Source: Clostridiales bacterium
Lineage (GTDB): Bacteria > Bacillota > Clostridia > Oscillospirales > Acutalibacteraceae
Assembly: GCA_019415925.1 (NCBI GenBank)
Contig: DXYG01000074.1
Coordinates: 1-13,566 of the forward strand
Direction of reading: 5' to 3'
DNA length: 13,566 bases
The position numbers were made by a program, and so were the translations under genes. Below, one piece after another: positions 1 to 6,142 of this stretch. The notes beneath the pieces are model-generated. The model was not told where the DNA came from. It searched no databases and saw only the letters and a program-made list of their open reading frames with translations. The number at the start of each line of letters is the position of its first letter. Position 1 is the stretch's first letter.

Positions 1-123
1 TTTTTCTTGAAAAGTATGAGATTATTGTATCACACCGGTGAAAAAATTCCAACAGCTTTTGGATTACAACTGAATAACCATATCGGAACTATGATATTTA
101 GAAATCATATGAGGTATGAGTAA
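1..123 (+). CDS. 3' end of an unrecognised gene (partial)
   Basis: Frame 1 is open from the first base of the window to a TAA at 121-123, giving the last 40 residues of a protein whose start lies upstream. I do not recognise the family: the tail is mixed, with basic and aromatic residues and no motif. The stop overlaps an ATG at 116 in the +2 frame (ATGAGTAA), and the next gene's better start is at 140, so the two are probably co-transcribed and perhaps translationally coupled. Such a short open frame could occur by chance, but the tight junction with the next gene argues for a real upstream gene. Confidence 0.45.
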   Translation, partial: FFLKSMRLLYHTGEKIPTAFGLQLNNHIGTMIFRNHMRYE

Positions 124-139
124 CAGGGAAAGGAGAAAA

Positions 140-1210
140 ATGCTTCAGAATTTAAATTTGGATTTGAGCAGTAAGGCAAGATTTGATTCAATCGACGGTG
201 CAAGTCTTGTTGAAAAAGATTTGCCGAGAAAGAAGTTTATAATCAATTCACTTCTCGCAAGCGGTCTTTCGATTATAGCCGGCTCGCCTAAGGTAGGTAA
301 GTCGTGGCTTGTTCTTGACTGGTGCGTTCGGATTGCAAAAGGCGAAGATGTGTGGAATCTGCATACCAACAGCGGTACAACTCTTTATCTGTCGCTTGAA
401 GATGATGAAAGCAGATTGCAGGACAGGCTGACAGCGATAACTGATGAAGTGCCGAGTAATGTTCATTTTGTTACGGATTGTTCAAAACTTGATGAAAAGT
501 TGGAAGAGCAGATTCGAAATTTTGTTGATGAACATATGGATACCGTCTTGATTATCATTGATACCTTTCAGCTTATACGTTCTGCCAATAAGGATTCAAA
601 CTATTCTAATGATTATCTTGAGGTGCAGAAGCTCAAGAAACTTGCTGATGAATTGAAAATTGCTATTTTACTTGTTCATCATTTAAGAAAGCAAGGCGAC
701 TCTGACCCAATCAATGAGATTTCAGGCACGAACGGTATTGCAGTCTGTGCCGATGCTCTATTCGTTTTGAAAAAGAGCAATCGCACGCAGGGCAACGCAA
801 CATTATTTTGTACGGGAAGAGATATTGAGGACAGAGAAATTGAGCTTGAATTTTCAAAGGAAGATTTCACTTGGAAGATGACTGCAGACAGCGCAGAGAA
901 TCCGAATATGCTTTTGCCTGATGAAATGAACTTGCTCATTGAGATGATGAAAGAGGAAAAATATTTCAACGGAAGCAATGCAGAATTTCTTGAACGCTAC
1001 AATGTTTTTTCAGGCAAAAATCTTTCGGCTCGCATTCTGAAAAGGATGATGAACAAGTGGAAGTATGACTTGAATGATAATCACGTATATTTCAAATCGT
1101 ATAAAGAAAACAACATCAGAAAGGTTGAAGTAAAGTATGATTGTGAAAATGATAATTCGGACAGCGAGTACGTTAGGTACGATAAGTACGATGAAAATAT
1201 AGCTGTCTGA
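140..1210 (+). CDS. RepA-like AAA/RecA-fold ATPase (hexameric helicase type) of a mobile element
   Basis: This is a RecA-fold ATPase of the RepA/AAA_25 type found in plasmids and integrative elements, where relatives act as replicative helicases or helicase loaders. Numbered from the ATG at 116, the Walker A motif GSPKVGKS is at 56-63, a DDESR segment at 96-100, Walker B (hydrophobic run ending in IIIDT) at about 145-150, and the LLVHHLRK motif typical of RepA-like proteins at about 185-192. A conserved SGTNGI segment follows at about 203. The C-terminal 100 residues are charged and probably bind DNA or partners. I prefer the ATG at 140 because AAAGGAG precedes it, though with a short 4-nt spacer; the ATG at 116 has only GAGG one base away. 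The stretch after the stop is rich in hairpins and repeats, as expected beside an origin. ATPase class is secure; helicase activity is inferred. Confidence 0.85.
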   Translation: MLQNLNLDLSSKARFDSIDGASLVEKDLPRKKFIINSLLASGLSIIAGSPKVGKSWLVLDWCVRIAKGEDVWNLHTNSGTTLYLSLEDDESRLQDRLTAITDEVPSNVHFVTDCSKLDEKLEEQIRNFVDEHMDTVLIIIDTFQLIRSANKDSNYSNDYLEVQKLKKLADELKIAILLVHHLRKQGDSDPINEISGTNGIAVCADALFVLKKSNRTQGNATLFCTGRDIEDREIELEFSKEDFTWKMTADSAENPNMLLPDEMNLLIEMMKEEKYFNGSNAEFLERYNVFSGKNLSARILKRMMNKWKYDLNDNHVYFKSYKENNIRKVEVKYDCENDNSDSEYVRYDKYDENIAV

Positions 1211-1236
1211 TTTATCGTTTTTATCGTCCTTATCGT
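1178..1236. repeat. Iteron-like 9-bp phased repeats around the repA stop
   Basis: Three tandem 9-mers start at 1212, 1221 and 1230, each beginning TTATCGT. Two copies of the inverted form (ACGATAA at 1179-1185 and ACGATGA at 1188-1194) lie just upstream inside the gene's 3' end, also 9 bp apart. The two groups can also pair as an imperfect hairpin across the stop codon. Short phased repeats beside a RepA-type ATPase are reminiscent of iterons at a replication origin. No T-tract follows, so a simple terminator is less likely. Function is inferred. Confidence 0.4.
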
Positions 1237-1422
1237 CCACGACGCAGATGTTGGGCAGAATTTGGCGGTTTGTCCGACTTTCAGGAAAAAACGGATAAAG
1301 TACCCGACTGTAAGTAAAATTCGAAATTTGGGCGAAATTACGGCAGAGAAAAAACGGCTTTTGCAAGAAGAAACTCCAATATCTGCCCGTGATTTACAGG
1401 GTAGGTAGTCAAGCAGGAGAAA

Positions 1423-1450
1423 GCAAGGGGCACTGATGTATGCCCCTTGC
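1423..1450. other. Perfect 10-bp inverted repeat, candidate oriT hairpin
   Basis: GCAAGGGGCA (1423-1432) and TGCCCCTTGC (1441-1450) are perfect reverse complements separated by the 8-base loop CTGATGTA. No T-tract follows (the next bases are GTACCAC), so this is not a standard Rho-independent terminator. It lies in a 463-bp gene-free stretch between a RepA-like ATPase and a ribbon-helix-helix gene, where relaxosome genes and oriT are often found in mobilizable elements. The oriT assignment is inference. Confidence 0.45.
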
Positions 1451-1485
1451 GTACCACATCGGACGGCAGTGCCGACCGAAGATTT

Positions 1486-1529
1486 GGCTTTAACAAGCCG
1501 TTTTTCGATAAAACACAGTATCGTTTTAT
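1486..1529 (+). other. Two further hairpins in the gene-free stretch 1211-1673
   Basis: GGCTT/AAGCC (1486-1490/1495-1499, 4-base loop) is followed by GTTTTT, so it could be a weak terminator for the ATPase transcript. Immediately after it, ATAAAAC/GTTTTAT (1508-1514/1523-1529) forms a second 7-bp stem with an 8-base loop. I see no coding sequence in 1211-1673; the stretch holds only hairpins and repeats. Confidence 0.35.
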
Positions 1530-1627
1530 GGGAGTCAAAAAGGTGATACTTTTGTGGGTCGTGATTTCGGGTTTGGTGTATCGATGTATCCTGTAATCGA
1601 AAATAATCCGATAAACAAGCCGTTTTT
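1492..1627. repeat. 14-bp exact direct repeat (copies at 1492-1505 and 1614-1627)
   Basis: AACAAGCCGTTTTT occurs exactly at 1492-1505 and 1614-1627. Its inverted core AAAAAACGGCTT lies at 1349-1360. The second copy ends about 47 bp before the start codon of the ribbon-helix-helix gene. Repeats like these could bind the ribbon-helix-helix protein, either in a relaxosome or for autoregulation; this is inference. Confidence 0.5.
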
Positions 1628-1673
1628 TCAGGAGTCAGATAGTGTGTATCAGAATACTGGGAGGTGATTTACA

Positions 1674-2084
1674 ATGGAAGATGAAAAACAGAGAATAAGC
1701 CTTTTTCTTGACAAGGATTTTGTGGAGAAAATGGATAAAGAAATCAAGTCGGCAGGCTTTAAATCGAGGAATGATTTTGTTGCCTATGCGGTCAATTCGT
1801 ATTTTGCAGACAAGCTTTTGTCAGATGAAAATTCTGTTGTCAATGAAAAGCTCGCAAAGGAAATTGCAAAGTCTGGCGAGGAACAGCAGAAAAGAATTTC
1901 AAAAGGACTGTTCCGATATGCAGTTGAGCTTGAGCTGATTATGAAAATACTTGCCGACGAAAAACATTTTTCAAAGGAAAGACTTGAAGAAATGAGAAAG
2001 GAAGCGATAAATAATGTCCGCCGTACAAGAGGCAAGGTACGGCTTGACGATTTATTTGAGCGAAAAGATTATAAGTCACTGTAA
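1674..2084 (+). CDS. Ribbon-helix-helix (CopG/MobC-like) DNA-binding protein
   Basis: This 136-residue protein begins with an amphipathic strand (RISLFLDKDF, about residues 7-16), then helices with the SRNDFVAYAVNSYF pattern (about 31-44), the usual layout of ribbon-helix-helix DNA-binding domains. The rest is highly charged and helical and probably oligomerises or contacts a partner. Relatives in Firmicutes elements are annotated as CopG-family proteins and often act as relaxosome accessory factors or repressors. The start is well defined: GGGAGGTGAT at 1659-1668 lies 5 bases before the ATG. It follows the repeat-rich stretch that may hold oriT, which fits a protein that binds there. A relaxase gene would normally be expected nearby, but none is in this window. 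The fold is likely; the exact role (relaxosome, partition or regulation) is open. Confidence 0.75.
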   Translation: MEDEKQRISLFLDKDFVEKMDKEIKSAGFKSRNDFVAYAVNSYFADKLLSDENSVVNEKLAKEIAKSGEEQQKRISKGLFRYAVELELIMKILADEKHFSKERLEEMRKEAINNVRRTRGKVRLDDLFERKDYKSL

Positions 2085-2146
2085 AAATCAACAAGCTATA
2101 ATTCACTATGCAAGGTAAATTATTATTCGGAATGGAGGAACAAAGG

Positions 2147-2363
2147 ATGAATATTACATTCAAAAATTCAGCATAATGAATATGAGGAAGGAGAGATAGC
2201 GATTAATAAAAATGAATGTGAAAAGCTAAGAATGCAGATGTCAAAGGAAATATGGTTGACTTTCTTTAACGAATATTTATTCAAAAACGGGCTGATAACG
2301 CAGGAGGAAAGACTAAAAATGAACGGAAAAATCGCATCGTACATCAGCCGAATCAGGAAATGA
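2147..2363 (+). pseudogene. Small element-encoded ORF, apparently frameshifted in an A-run
   Basis: GGAGG at 2134-2138 lies 8 bases before an ATG at 2147, but that frame stops after nine residues (TAA at 2174-2176). A second frame is open from the TGA at 2148 to the TGA at 2361-2363 and has no good ATG near its start. Removing one A from the five-A run at 2162-2166 joins them into a protein of about 71 residues, beginning MNITFK and containing CEKLRMQMSKEIWLTFFNEY and then NGLITQEER. That core resembles small conserved proteins found near serine recombinases in Firmicutes elements (recognised from memory, not searched). Alternatives are translation from the ATG at 2232 (43 aa, weak ribosome site), a rare ATT start at 2202 with AGGAAGGAGAG 7 bases upstream, programmed frameshifting, or a base-calling error. 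Confidence 0.55.
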
Positions 2364-2392
2364 AAAAGCCGCCGAGTGAAAATTCGGCGGCT
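2363..2392 (-). terminator. Rho-independent terminator of the UDG-like gene
   Basis: A perfect 9-bp stem, AGCCGCCGA (2367-2375) with TCGGCGGCT (2384-2392), encloses an 8-base loop. Read on the minus strand it is followed by TTTT, the expected U-tract. It lies about 60 bases after the minus-strand gene's stop and 3 bases after the plus-strand small ORF's stop. It may act in both directions, but the plus side lacks a U-tract. Confidence 0.75.
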
Positions 2393-2452
2393 CATACATA
2401 AAAACTACTTACTCATAACCCGAATATTAAATGGCATATTTTATTTAGGTAG

Positions 2453-3097
2453 TTAAGAATTTTCTATCTGATTTTGAAAGTCTGCAAGATAATTTTTGTG
2501 TGAAATGCGCCTGTAGCTTGGGTGCTTTAAGTAGATATATTTTATATTAGTATTGTTGATTTTTTCTTTAATTAAGCTATCAAATAATTCTTTAACACCA
2601 CAGACGACTATTATTTTTGGATTGATAATTTGGATTTCTTCAATAATTTTATCGGAATATTTTTCGGTATATATTCTAAGTGAATTATAACTTGTAGAAC
2701 TTTTCCCACCACGCTTATTGAGGTTTAATATTGCTGTTTTTGAGAGAACGCTATTGTCTTTTTTGTTTGTATCTATATCAGTGTAATTTCCGTAAAAATA
2801 CGCATTCGCAATCATAGTTAATCTTGTACCGAATAATTGAGGCTTTTTCTCATTATTTGCTACTTTTCTTAACCAGAAAGAATCGTCTGCAACAGCAATT
2901 CTATCACCATCAATATGGGATTCTTTTCCTATAAATAAAAGACCGTCAAATTTTTCTTCACAAATTATTCCGTCATTACAGAAAGAATCTTTTTTTATGT
3001 CTGTAATATTATAACTTCGGTATTCTGAATCGCTTTCGTTGTTATGAGCTTCTTTCCATTCTTCAAAAAGCTTTTTCAATTTTTTAGTTTTGCTCAT
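2453..3097 (-). CDS. Uracil-DNA glycosylase-superfamily protein (cargo gene)
   Basis: This 214-residue protein has the order expected of a uracil-DNA glycosylase fold. A hydrophobic strand runs into GLLFIGKESH (about 52-61), where family members have a G-(E/Q)-x-P/G-type active-site loop. A TAILNLNKRGG segment follows (about 121-131), then the strand KIIVVCG (about 161-167), and near the C terminus HPSYRR (about 192-197), which matches the HPS minor-groove loop of the family. The first motif differs from classical family 1, 4 and 5 enzymes, so substrate and even activity are uncertain. AGGAGG lies 5 bases before the ATG. The gene is visibly AT-rich with many AAA, AAT and ATT codons, unlike the recombinase and chromosomal genes, which suggests separate acquisition. 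It lies 119 bp downstream of the Fic gene on the same strand and may share its transcript. Possible roles are DNA repair or defence. Confidence 0.6.
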   Translation of the reverse strand: MSKTKKLKKLFEEWKEAHNNESDSEYRSYNITDIKKDSFCNDGIICEEKFDGLLFIGKESHIDGDRIAVADDSFWLRKVANNEKKPQLFGTRLTMIANAYFYGNYTDIDTNKKDNSVLSKTAILNLNKRGGKSSTSYNSLRIYTEKYSDKIIEEIQIINPKIIVVCGVKELFDSLIKEKINNTNIKYIYLKHPSYRRISHKNYLADFQNQIENS

Positions 3098-3141
3098 ATG
3101 TGCCTCCTGGAAGTTATATAATTTAGAAATCTGAGGTTACT

Positions 3142-3161
3142 ATTGTAGTTAACTAGTCAAT
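3142..3161. promoter_or_regulatory. Imperfect palindrome upstream of the UDG-like gene
   Basis: The 8-bp palindrome AGTTAACT (3147-3154) is flanked by ATTG (3142-3145) and CAAT (3158-3161), making an imperfect operator-like dyad about 45 bases upstream of the UDG-like start codon. I could not identify a convincing promoter around it. Confidence 0.25.
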
Positions 3162-3187
3162 TATTCACTTAGGATAAAACAACTTAC

Positions 3188-3216
3188 TCATTATCTTGCT
3201 TACTTACTTGCGTGTT
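3188..3216. repeat. Direct repeat flanking the Fic cassette, copy 1
   Basis: This copy ends exactly at the base before the Fic stop codon (3217-3219). It matches 25 of 29 bases of the copy at 4266-4294, with CTTGCGTGTT and CTTGCTTA as its two invariant blocks. Confidence 0.6.
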
Positions 3217-4209
3217 TTACTTTTTAATATATCTCTGGTTACGGCTGGTGGGTTTATCGGGGATAGTCATATGAATCAGATTCATTTCAATCGCAGGGTT
3301 GAGGTAATTTTTTCTGAAGGTTTCTCTTGATTTCAGATTCAGCTTTTTCAGAATTTCTGCCGTGGTGTACGGAACGTCAAACTCCATAACGTCAAGCAAT
3401 TTTTTTACGTAACTGCTGATTTGCGAATTATCAGATTTTGTCTGTGAAATAATGTCCGTAAGAATTTCGTCAATCATCTCAAGTATAAATTCAATGAACA
3501 GATTTGAGTTGCCCTCAATGTGGCATTCTGAAATTGCGTTGTAGTACCTGTCTTGATATTTCTGAATCTGACTTTCAATAGGTATGAACTGGAAAATTGG
3601 TTTCCAATTTGTCAGAATCGCAGTCTGCCAGAGCCTTGCCATACGACCGTTGCCGTCGGAGAACGGATGAATGAAAACAAACTCATAATGAAAAACGGAT
3701 GATAAAATCAGAGGGTGAACGCTGTCCTTTTCTCTGCTCATCCAGTCAAATAAATCCGCAATCAAAGACGGAACAAGGTTTGCAGGCGGAGCCATAAAAA
3801 TACATCTGTCACCGTCAAAAACTCCTTCTTCGCCGTGCCTGAAATTGCCCGACTCATTCACAAGAGCATAAGTTATTATGCCGTGATATTTTTTAAGCTC
3901 GCCGACTGAATAAGGATTGATTTCATTCAGCTTGTCGTAAGCGCCATAAGCATTTTTTACTTCCTGAATTTCTCTCTGAGGACCTAAAACAATGTGACCG
4001 TTGATTACATCTCTGACCTCCGACAACGAAAGAGAGTTAGCCTCGATAGCAAGCGATGAGTAAATGGATTTGATTCTGTTGTTTTTTCTCAGCTGTGGTT
4101 TCGATTCAAAATCATTGTAGTTGCTGATTCTGCCTATCTTTTCTGATATTGACGAAACAAAGCCGAGCATTTTATTTGATATTGTAAACGGCGGTGCGTA
4201 GTCCGACAT
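3217..4209 (-). CDS. Fic-domain protein (class II-type, with C-terminal winged-helix region)
   Basis: Fic enzymes transfer a nucleotide-derived group, usually AMP, from a nucleotide to hydroxyl side chains of target proteins. Numbered from the ATG at 4209 (330 aa), SLAIEAN at 52-58 fits the inhibitory (S/T)xxxE helix placed before the Fic core, except that alanine follows the Glu instead of the usual Gly/Asn. The Fic core has HPFSDGNGRMAR at 181-192, a full match to the HPFxxGNGRxxR catalytic motif. Residues about 270-330 look like a winged helix. The frame extends upstream to a TTG at 4269, but that TTG is part of the -35 box. The ATG at 4209 has AAAGGA nine bases before it, so I use it. With an internal inhibitory helix, a separate antitoxin is not required. 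The target is unknown; regulation or stress/defence roles are possible. Confidence 0.85.
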   Translation of the reverse strand: MSDYAPPFTISNKMLGFVSSISEKIGRISNYNDFESKPQLRKNNRIKSIYSSLAIEANSLSLSEVRDVINGHIVLGPQREIQEVKNAYGAYDKLNEINPYSVGELKKYHGIITYALVNESGNFRHGEEGVFDGDRCIFMAPPANLVPSLIADLFDWMSREKDSVHPLILSSVFHYEFVFIHPFSDGNGRMARLWQTAILTNWKPIFQFIPIESQIQKYQDRYYNAISECHIEGNSNLFIEFILEMIDEILTDIISQTKSDNSQISSYVKKLLDVMEFDVPYTTAEILKKLNLKSRETFRKNYLNPAIEMNLIHMTIPDKPTSRNQRYIKK

Positions 4210-4240
4210 AAAAATCATTCCTTTATTTAACGCTACACTT

Positions 4241-4269
4241 ATTATAACAAAACGGAATGGAATTATCAA
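4241..4269 (-). promoter_or_regulatory. Sigma-A type promoter of the Fic gene
   Basis: On the minus strand, TTGATA (4264-4269) and TATAAT (4241-4246) are separated by 17 bases. The -10 is a full consensus match and the -35 matches 5 of 6 bases. Transcription would begin near 4234, before the ATG at 4209. Confidence 0.8.
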
Positions 4270-4294
4270 TAACTTGCTTATTTTCTTGCGTGTT
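4266..4294. repeat. Direct repeat flanking the Fic cassette, copy 2
   Basis: This is the partner of 3188-3216 in the same orientation, with 25 of 29 identical bases. It overlaps the -35 box of the Fic promoter, so the two copies bracket the whole Fic transcription unit. Confidence 0.6.
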
Positions 4295-4303
4295 CTTTAA
4301 TGC

Positions 4304-4350
4304 GTAACGTTTTTCTTGGATTATCAGGTGTGATTTGTAACGTTTTTCTT
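4304..4350. repeat. 14-bp exact direct repeat upstream of the serine recombinase
   Basis: GTAACGTTTTTCTT occurs exactly at 4304-4317 and 4337-4350. The starts are 33 bp apart, close to three helical turns, so bound proteins would face the same side. It lies between the divergent Fic and recombinase promoters and may bind a regulator or a recombination accessory protein (inference). Confidence 0.55.
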
Positions 4351-4412
4351 AAAAATTGAAAACATTTCCAAAAACTAATTCTGCGTTTGATATAGATATA
4401 TGAATTACTATG

Positions 4413-4441
4413 TGATATAATCATCATTACAAAGTGATGAT
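4413..4441 (+). promoter_or_regulatory. Extended -10 promoter with overlapping operator-like palindrome
   Basis: TGATATAAT at 4413-4421 is an extended -10 (TG, one base, full TATAAT). The -35 region is weak; TAGATA at 4393-4398 has 17-bp spacing. ATCATCA (4420-4426) and TGATGAT (4435-4441) form a perfect 7-bp inverted repeat with an 8-base centre, covering the end of the -10 and the likely start site. A protein bound there would block transcription of the recombinase. Confidence 0.6.
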
Positions 4442-4471
4442 ACAACGAAATCAAAATAAGGAAGTGAAGAA

Positions 4472-6142
4472 ATGGATATTTTAAAAACGAGGGAACAGCT
4501 TAGGAGTTGCAGTATATACGACCTGCCTTTGCGTGTCACATTCTACGCCCGAGTGAGTACGGAGAAGGACGCACAGCTCAACTCGCTTGACAATCAGATT
4601 AGCTTCTACTCGAATATGATTAAGAAAAATCCCAACTGGGAATATGTCGAGGGCTATATTGATGAGGGCTTGTCGGCTATCTCAACCGAAAAGCGTGAGA
4701 ATTTCCACCGAATGGTAACAGACGGCGAGAACGGCGAGTTTGATATGATAATTACAAAGGAAATCTCACGATTTGCGAGAAACACGCTTGACAGTATCAG
4801 GTTCACAAGAGAGCTTCTGCACTTTGGCGTTGCGGTGTTTTTTCAGAACGATAACATCAACACGCTCGACGAGGACAGCGAACTGCGGCTGACGATTATG
4901 TCGAGTATAGCGCAGGACGAGCTGAGAAAGCTGTCGTCCCGTATCAAGTTCGGGCATCAGCAGGCAATCAAAGACCACGTTGTGCTCGGCAACAGCAGAA
5001 TTTTCGGCTACCGCAAGGACAATAAACGGCTTGTGATTGACGAGGACGAGGCGAAGATGGTGCATGAGCTGTTCGAGCTGTACGCCACCAACGAATACAG
5101 TATGAAGCAGATTGAAAACATCTTCTGGGAGAAGGGCTACCGCAATCACAACGGAAACAAAATTGCCCACACCACAATGTCGGGTATGATTTCAAACCCG
5201 AAGTACAAGGGTTACTATGTCGGCAACAAAGTCAAGGTGGTTGATATGTTCACGAAAAAGCAGAAATTCCTTCCGCCCGAGGACTGGGTTATGTTCAAGG
5301 ACGAAACGGGAGAGATTGTTCCTGCGATAGTGTCGGAGGAGCTGTGGGACAAAGCAAATGATGTGCTTGAAAGGCGAAGCAAGGACGTCAAGAACCGTCA
5401 GGGCAAATGCAACCACGGCAATCTGCTGACGGGAAAGCTGTTCTGTACCGACTGCGGAGCAACCTACTATCGACGTGATGCAAAGGACAGACAAGGCAAC
5501 AAAAATTCAAAGTGGATATGCAGCGGCAAAATCAAAAACGGTGCAGACAGCTGCAAATCCTTTCCAATATACGAATCCGATGTCGTGCCGATTCTGCTTG
5601 AGGTATTCAAGGAAACCTCCTGCGACGTTGAAGAACTGATAAATCAGTATGTCGAGATGTATAAATCCCTCAGCCAGCCCGAAGAGGTCGGCAGACGGCT
5701 TGACGAGCTTAAAAAGAAAATGGACTTGGAGCAGAAAAAGAAAAGCAAGCTCCTCGGCTATAACGTAAGCGGTCAGATTTCCGACAGGGATTTTATCAGC
5801 CTGACAAAGCAATGCTCAAATGAGATTGCCCTGTGCGAAAAGGAAATTTCCGCACTTGAAAATGAAATGCAGACGAGAAACGATTTCAAAAAGCGGATTG
5901 AAGAAATGCGGAGAACGCTGAAACGGGCGAGTGAGGACGCAAACAGCGGAGTAATCAACCACTCGTTTGTAGAAAAATACATTGACAAAATCTATGTAAC
6001 TCCCATTGACGACACGCATATGGAGATGAAAATCAAGCTCTTTACCAACGAAACCACCACAAAGTACCTTGAGAATTTGCGGGTTCGTACGGGACACACG
6101 TTTAAAAAGATGATTGAGTCATACGAAAACAGTATGAAATAA
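4472..6142 (+). CDS. Large serine recombinase (integrase/excisionase of the element)
   Basis: This 556-residue site-specific recombinase would cut and rejoin att sites through a covalent phosphoserine link. The N-terminal resolvase domain carries YARVST with the likely nucleophile Ser29, and the arginine-bearing ISRFARN at about 98-104. The recombinase domain follows (about 170-300), then a zinc ribbon with cysteines at about 325, 328, 350 and 361. A long coiled coil with many Glu and Lys residues (about 400-475) precedes the C-terminal part. Length and domain order are normal for large serine recombinases of Firmicutes elements, so it looks intact. AAGGAAGTG lies just upstream of the ATG. 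It is the last gene of the element and converges with chromosomal leuA. The palindrome at its promoter suggests tight repression. Direction control would need a partner factor, which I cannot identify. Confidence 0.95.
   Translation: MDILKTREQLRSCSIYDLPLRVTFYARVSTEKDAQLNSLDNQISFYSNMIKKNPNWEYVEGYIDEGLSAISTEKRENFHRMVTDGENGEFDMIITKEISRFARNTLDSIRFTRELLHFGVAVFFQNDNINTLDEDSELRLTIMSSIAQDELRKLSSRIKFGHQQAIKDHVVLGNSRIFGYRKDNKRLVIDEDEAKMVHELFELYATNEYSMKQIENIFWEKGYRNHNGNKIAHTTMSGMISNPKYKGYYVGNKVKVVDMFTKKQKFLPPEDWVMFKDETGEIVPAIVSEELWDKANDVLERRSKDVKNRQGKCNHGNLLTGKLFCTDCGATYYRRDAKDRQGNKNSKWICSGKIKNGADSCKSFPIYESDVVPILLEVFKETSCDVEELINQYVEMYKSLSQPEEVGRRLDELKKKMDLEQKKKSKLLGYNVSGQISDRDFISLTKQCSNEIALCEKEISALENEMQTRNDFKKRIEEMRRTLKRASEDANSGVINHSFVEKYIDKIYVTPIDDTHMEMKIKLFTNETTTKYLENLRVRTGHTFKKMIESYENSMK

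Noticed and set aside
1010..1366. 118-residue minus-strand frame over the repA end and the start of the gene-free stretch
   Set aside because: No ribosome site, low-complexity hydrophobic content, and overlap with the real ATPase gene and the repeats.
1423..1450. Hairpin read as a Rho-independent terminator of the ATPase gene
   Set aside because: No T-tract on either side; the weak hairpin at 1486-1499 followed by TTTTT is a better, though still poor, candidate.
1338..1538. 66-residue minus-strand frame across the 10-bp hairpin
   Set aside because: It reads through the inverted repeat and has no ribosome site or recognisable motif.
4210..4269. Longer Fic start at TTG 4269
   Set aside because: That codon is part of a consensus -35 box, and the start of transcription lies downstream of it.
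3188..4350. CRISPR array from the repeats around fic and the recombinase
   Set aside because: There are only two copies of each repeat, spaced by a gene or by 19 bases, with no regular spacer pattern and no cas genes.
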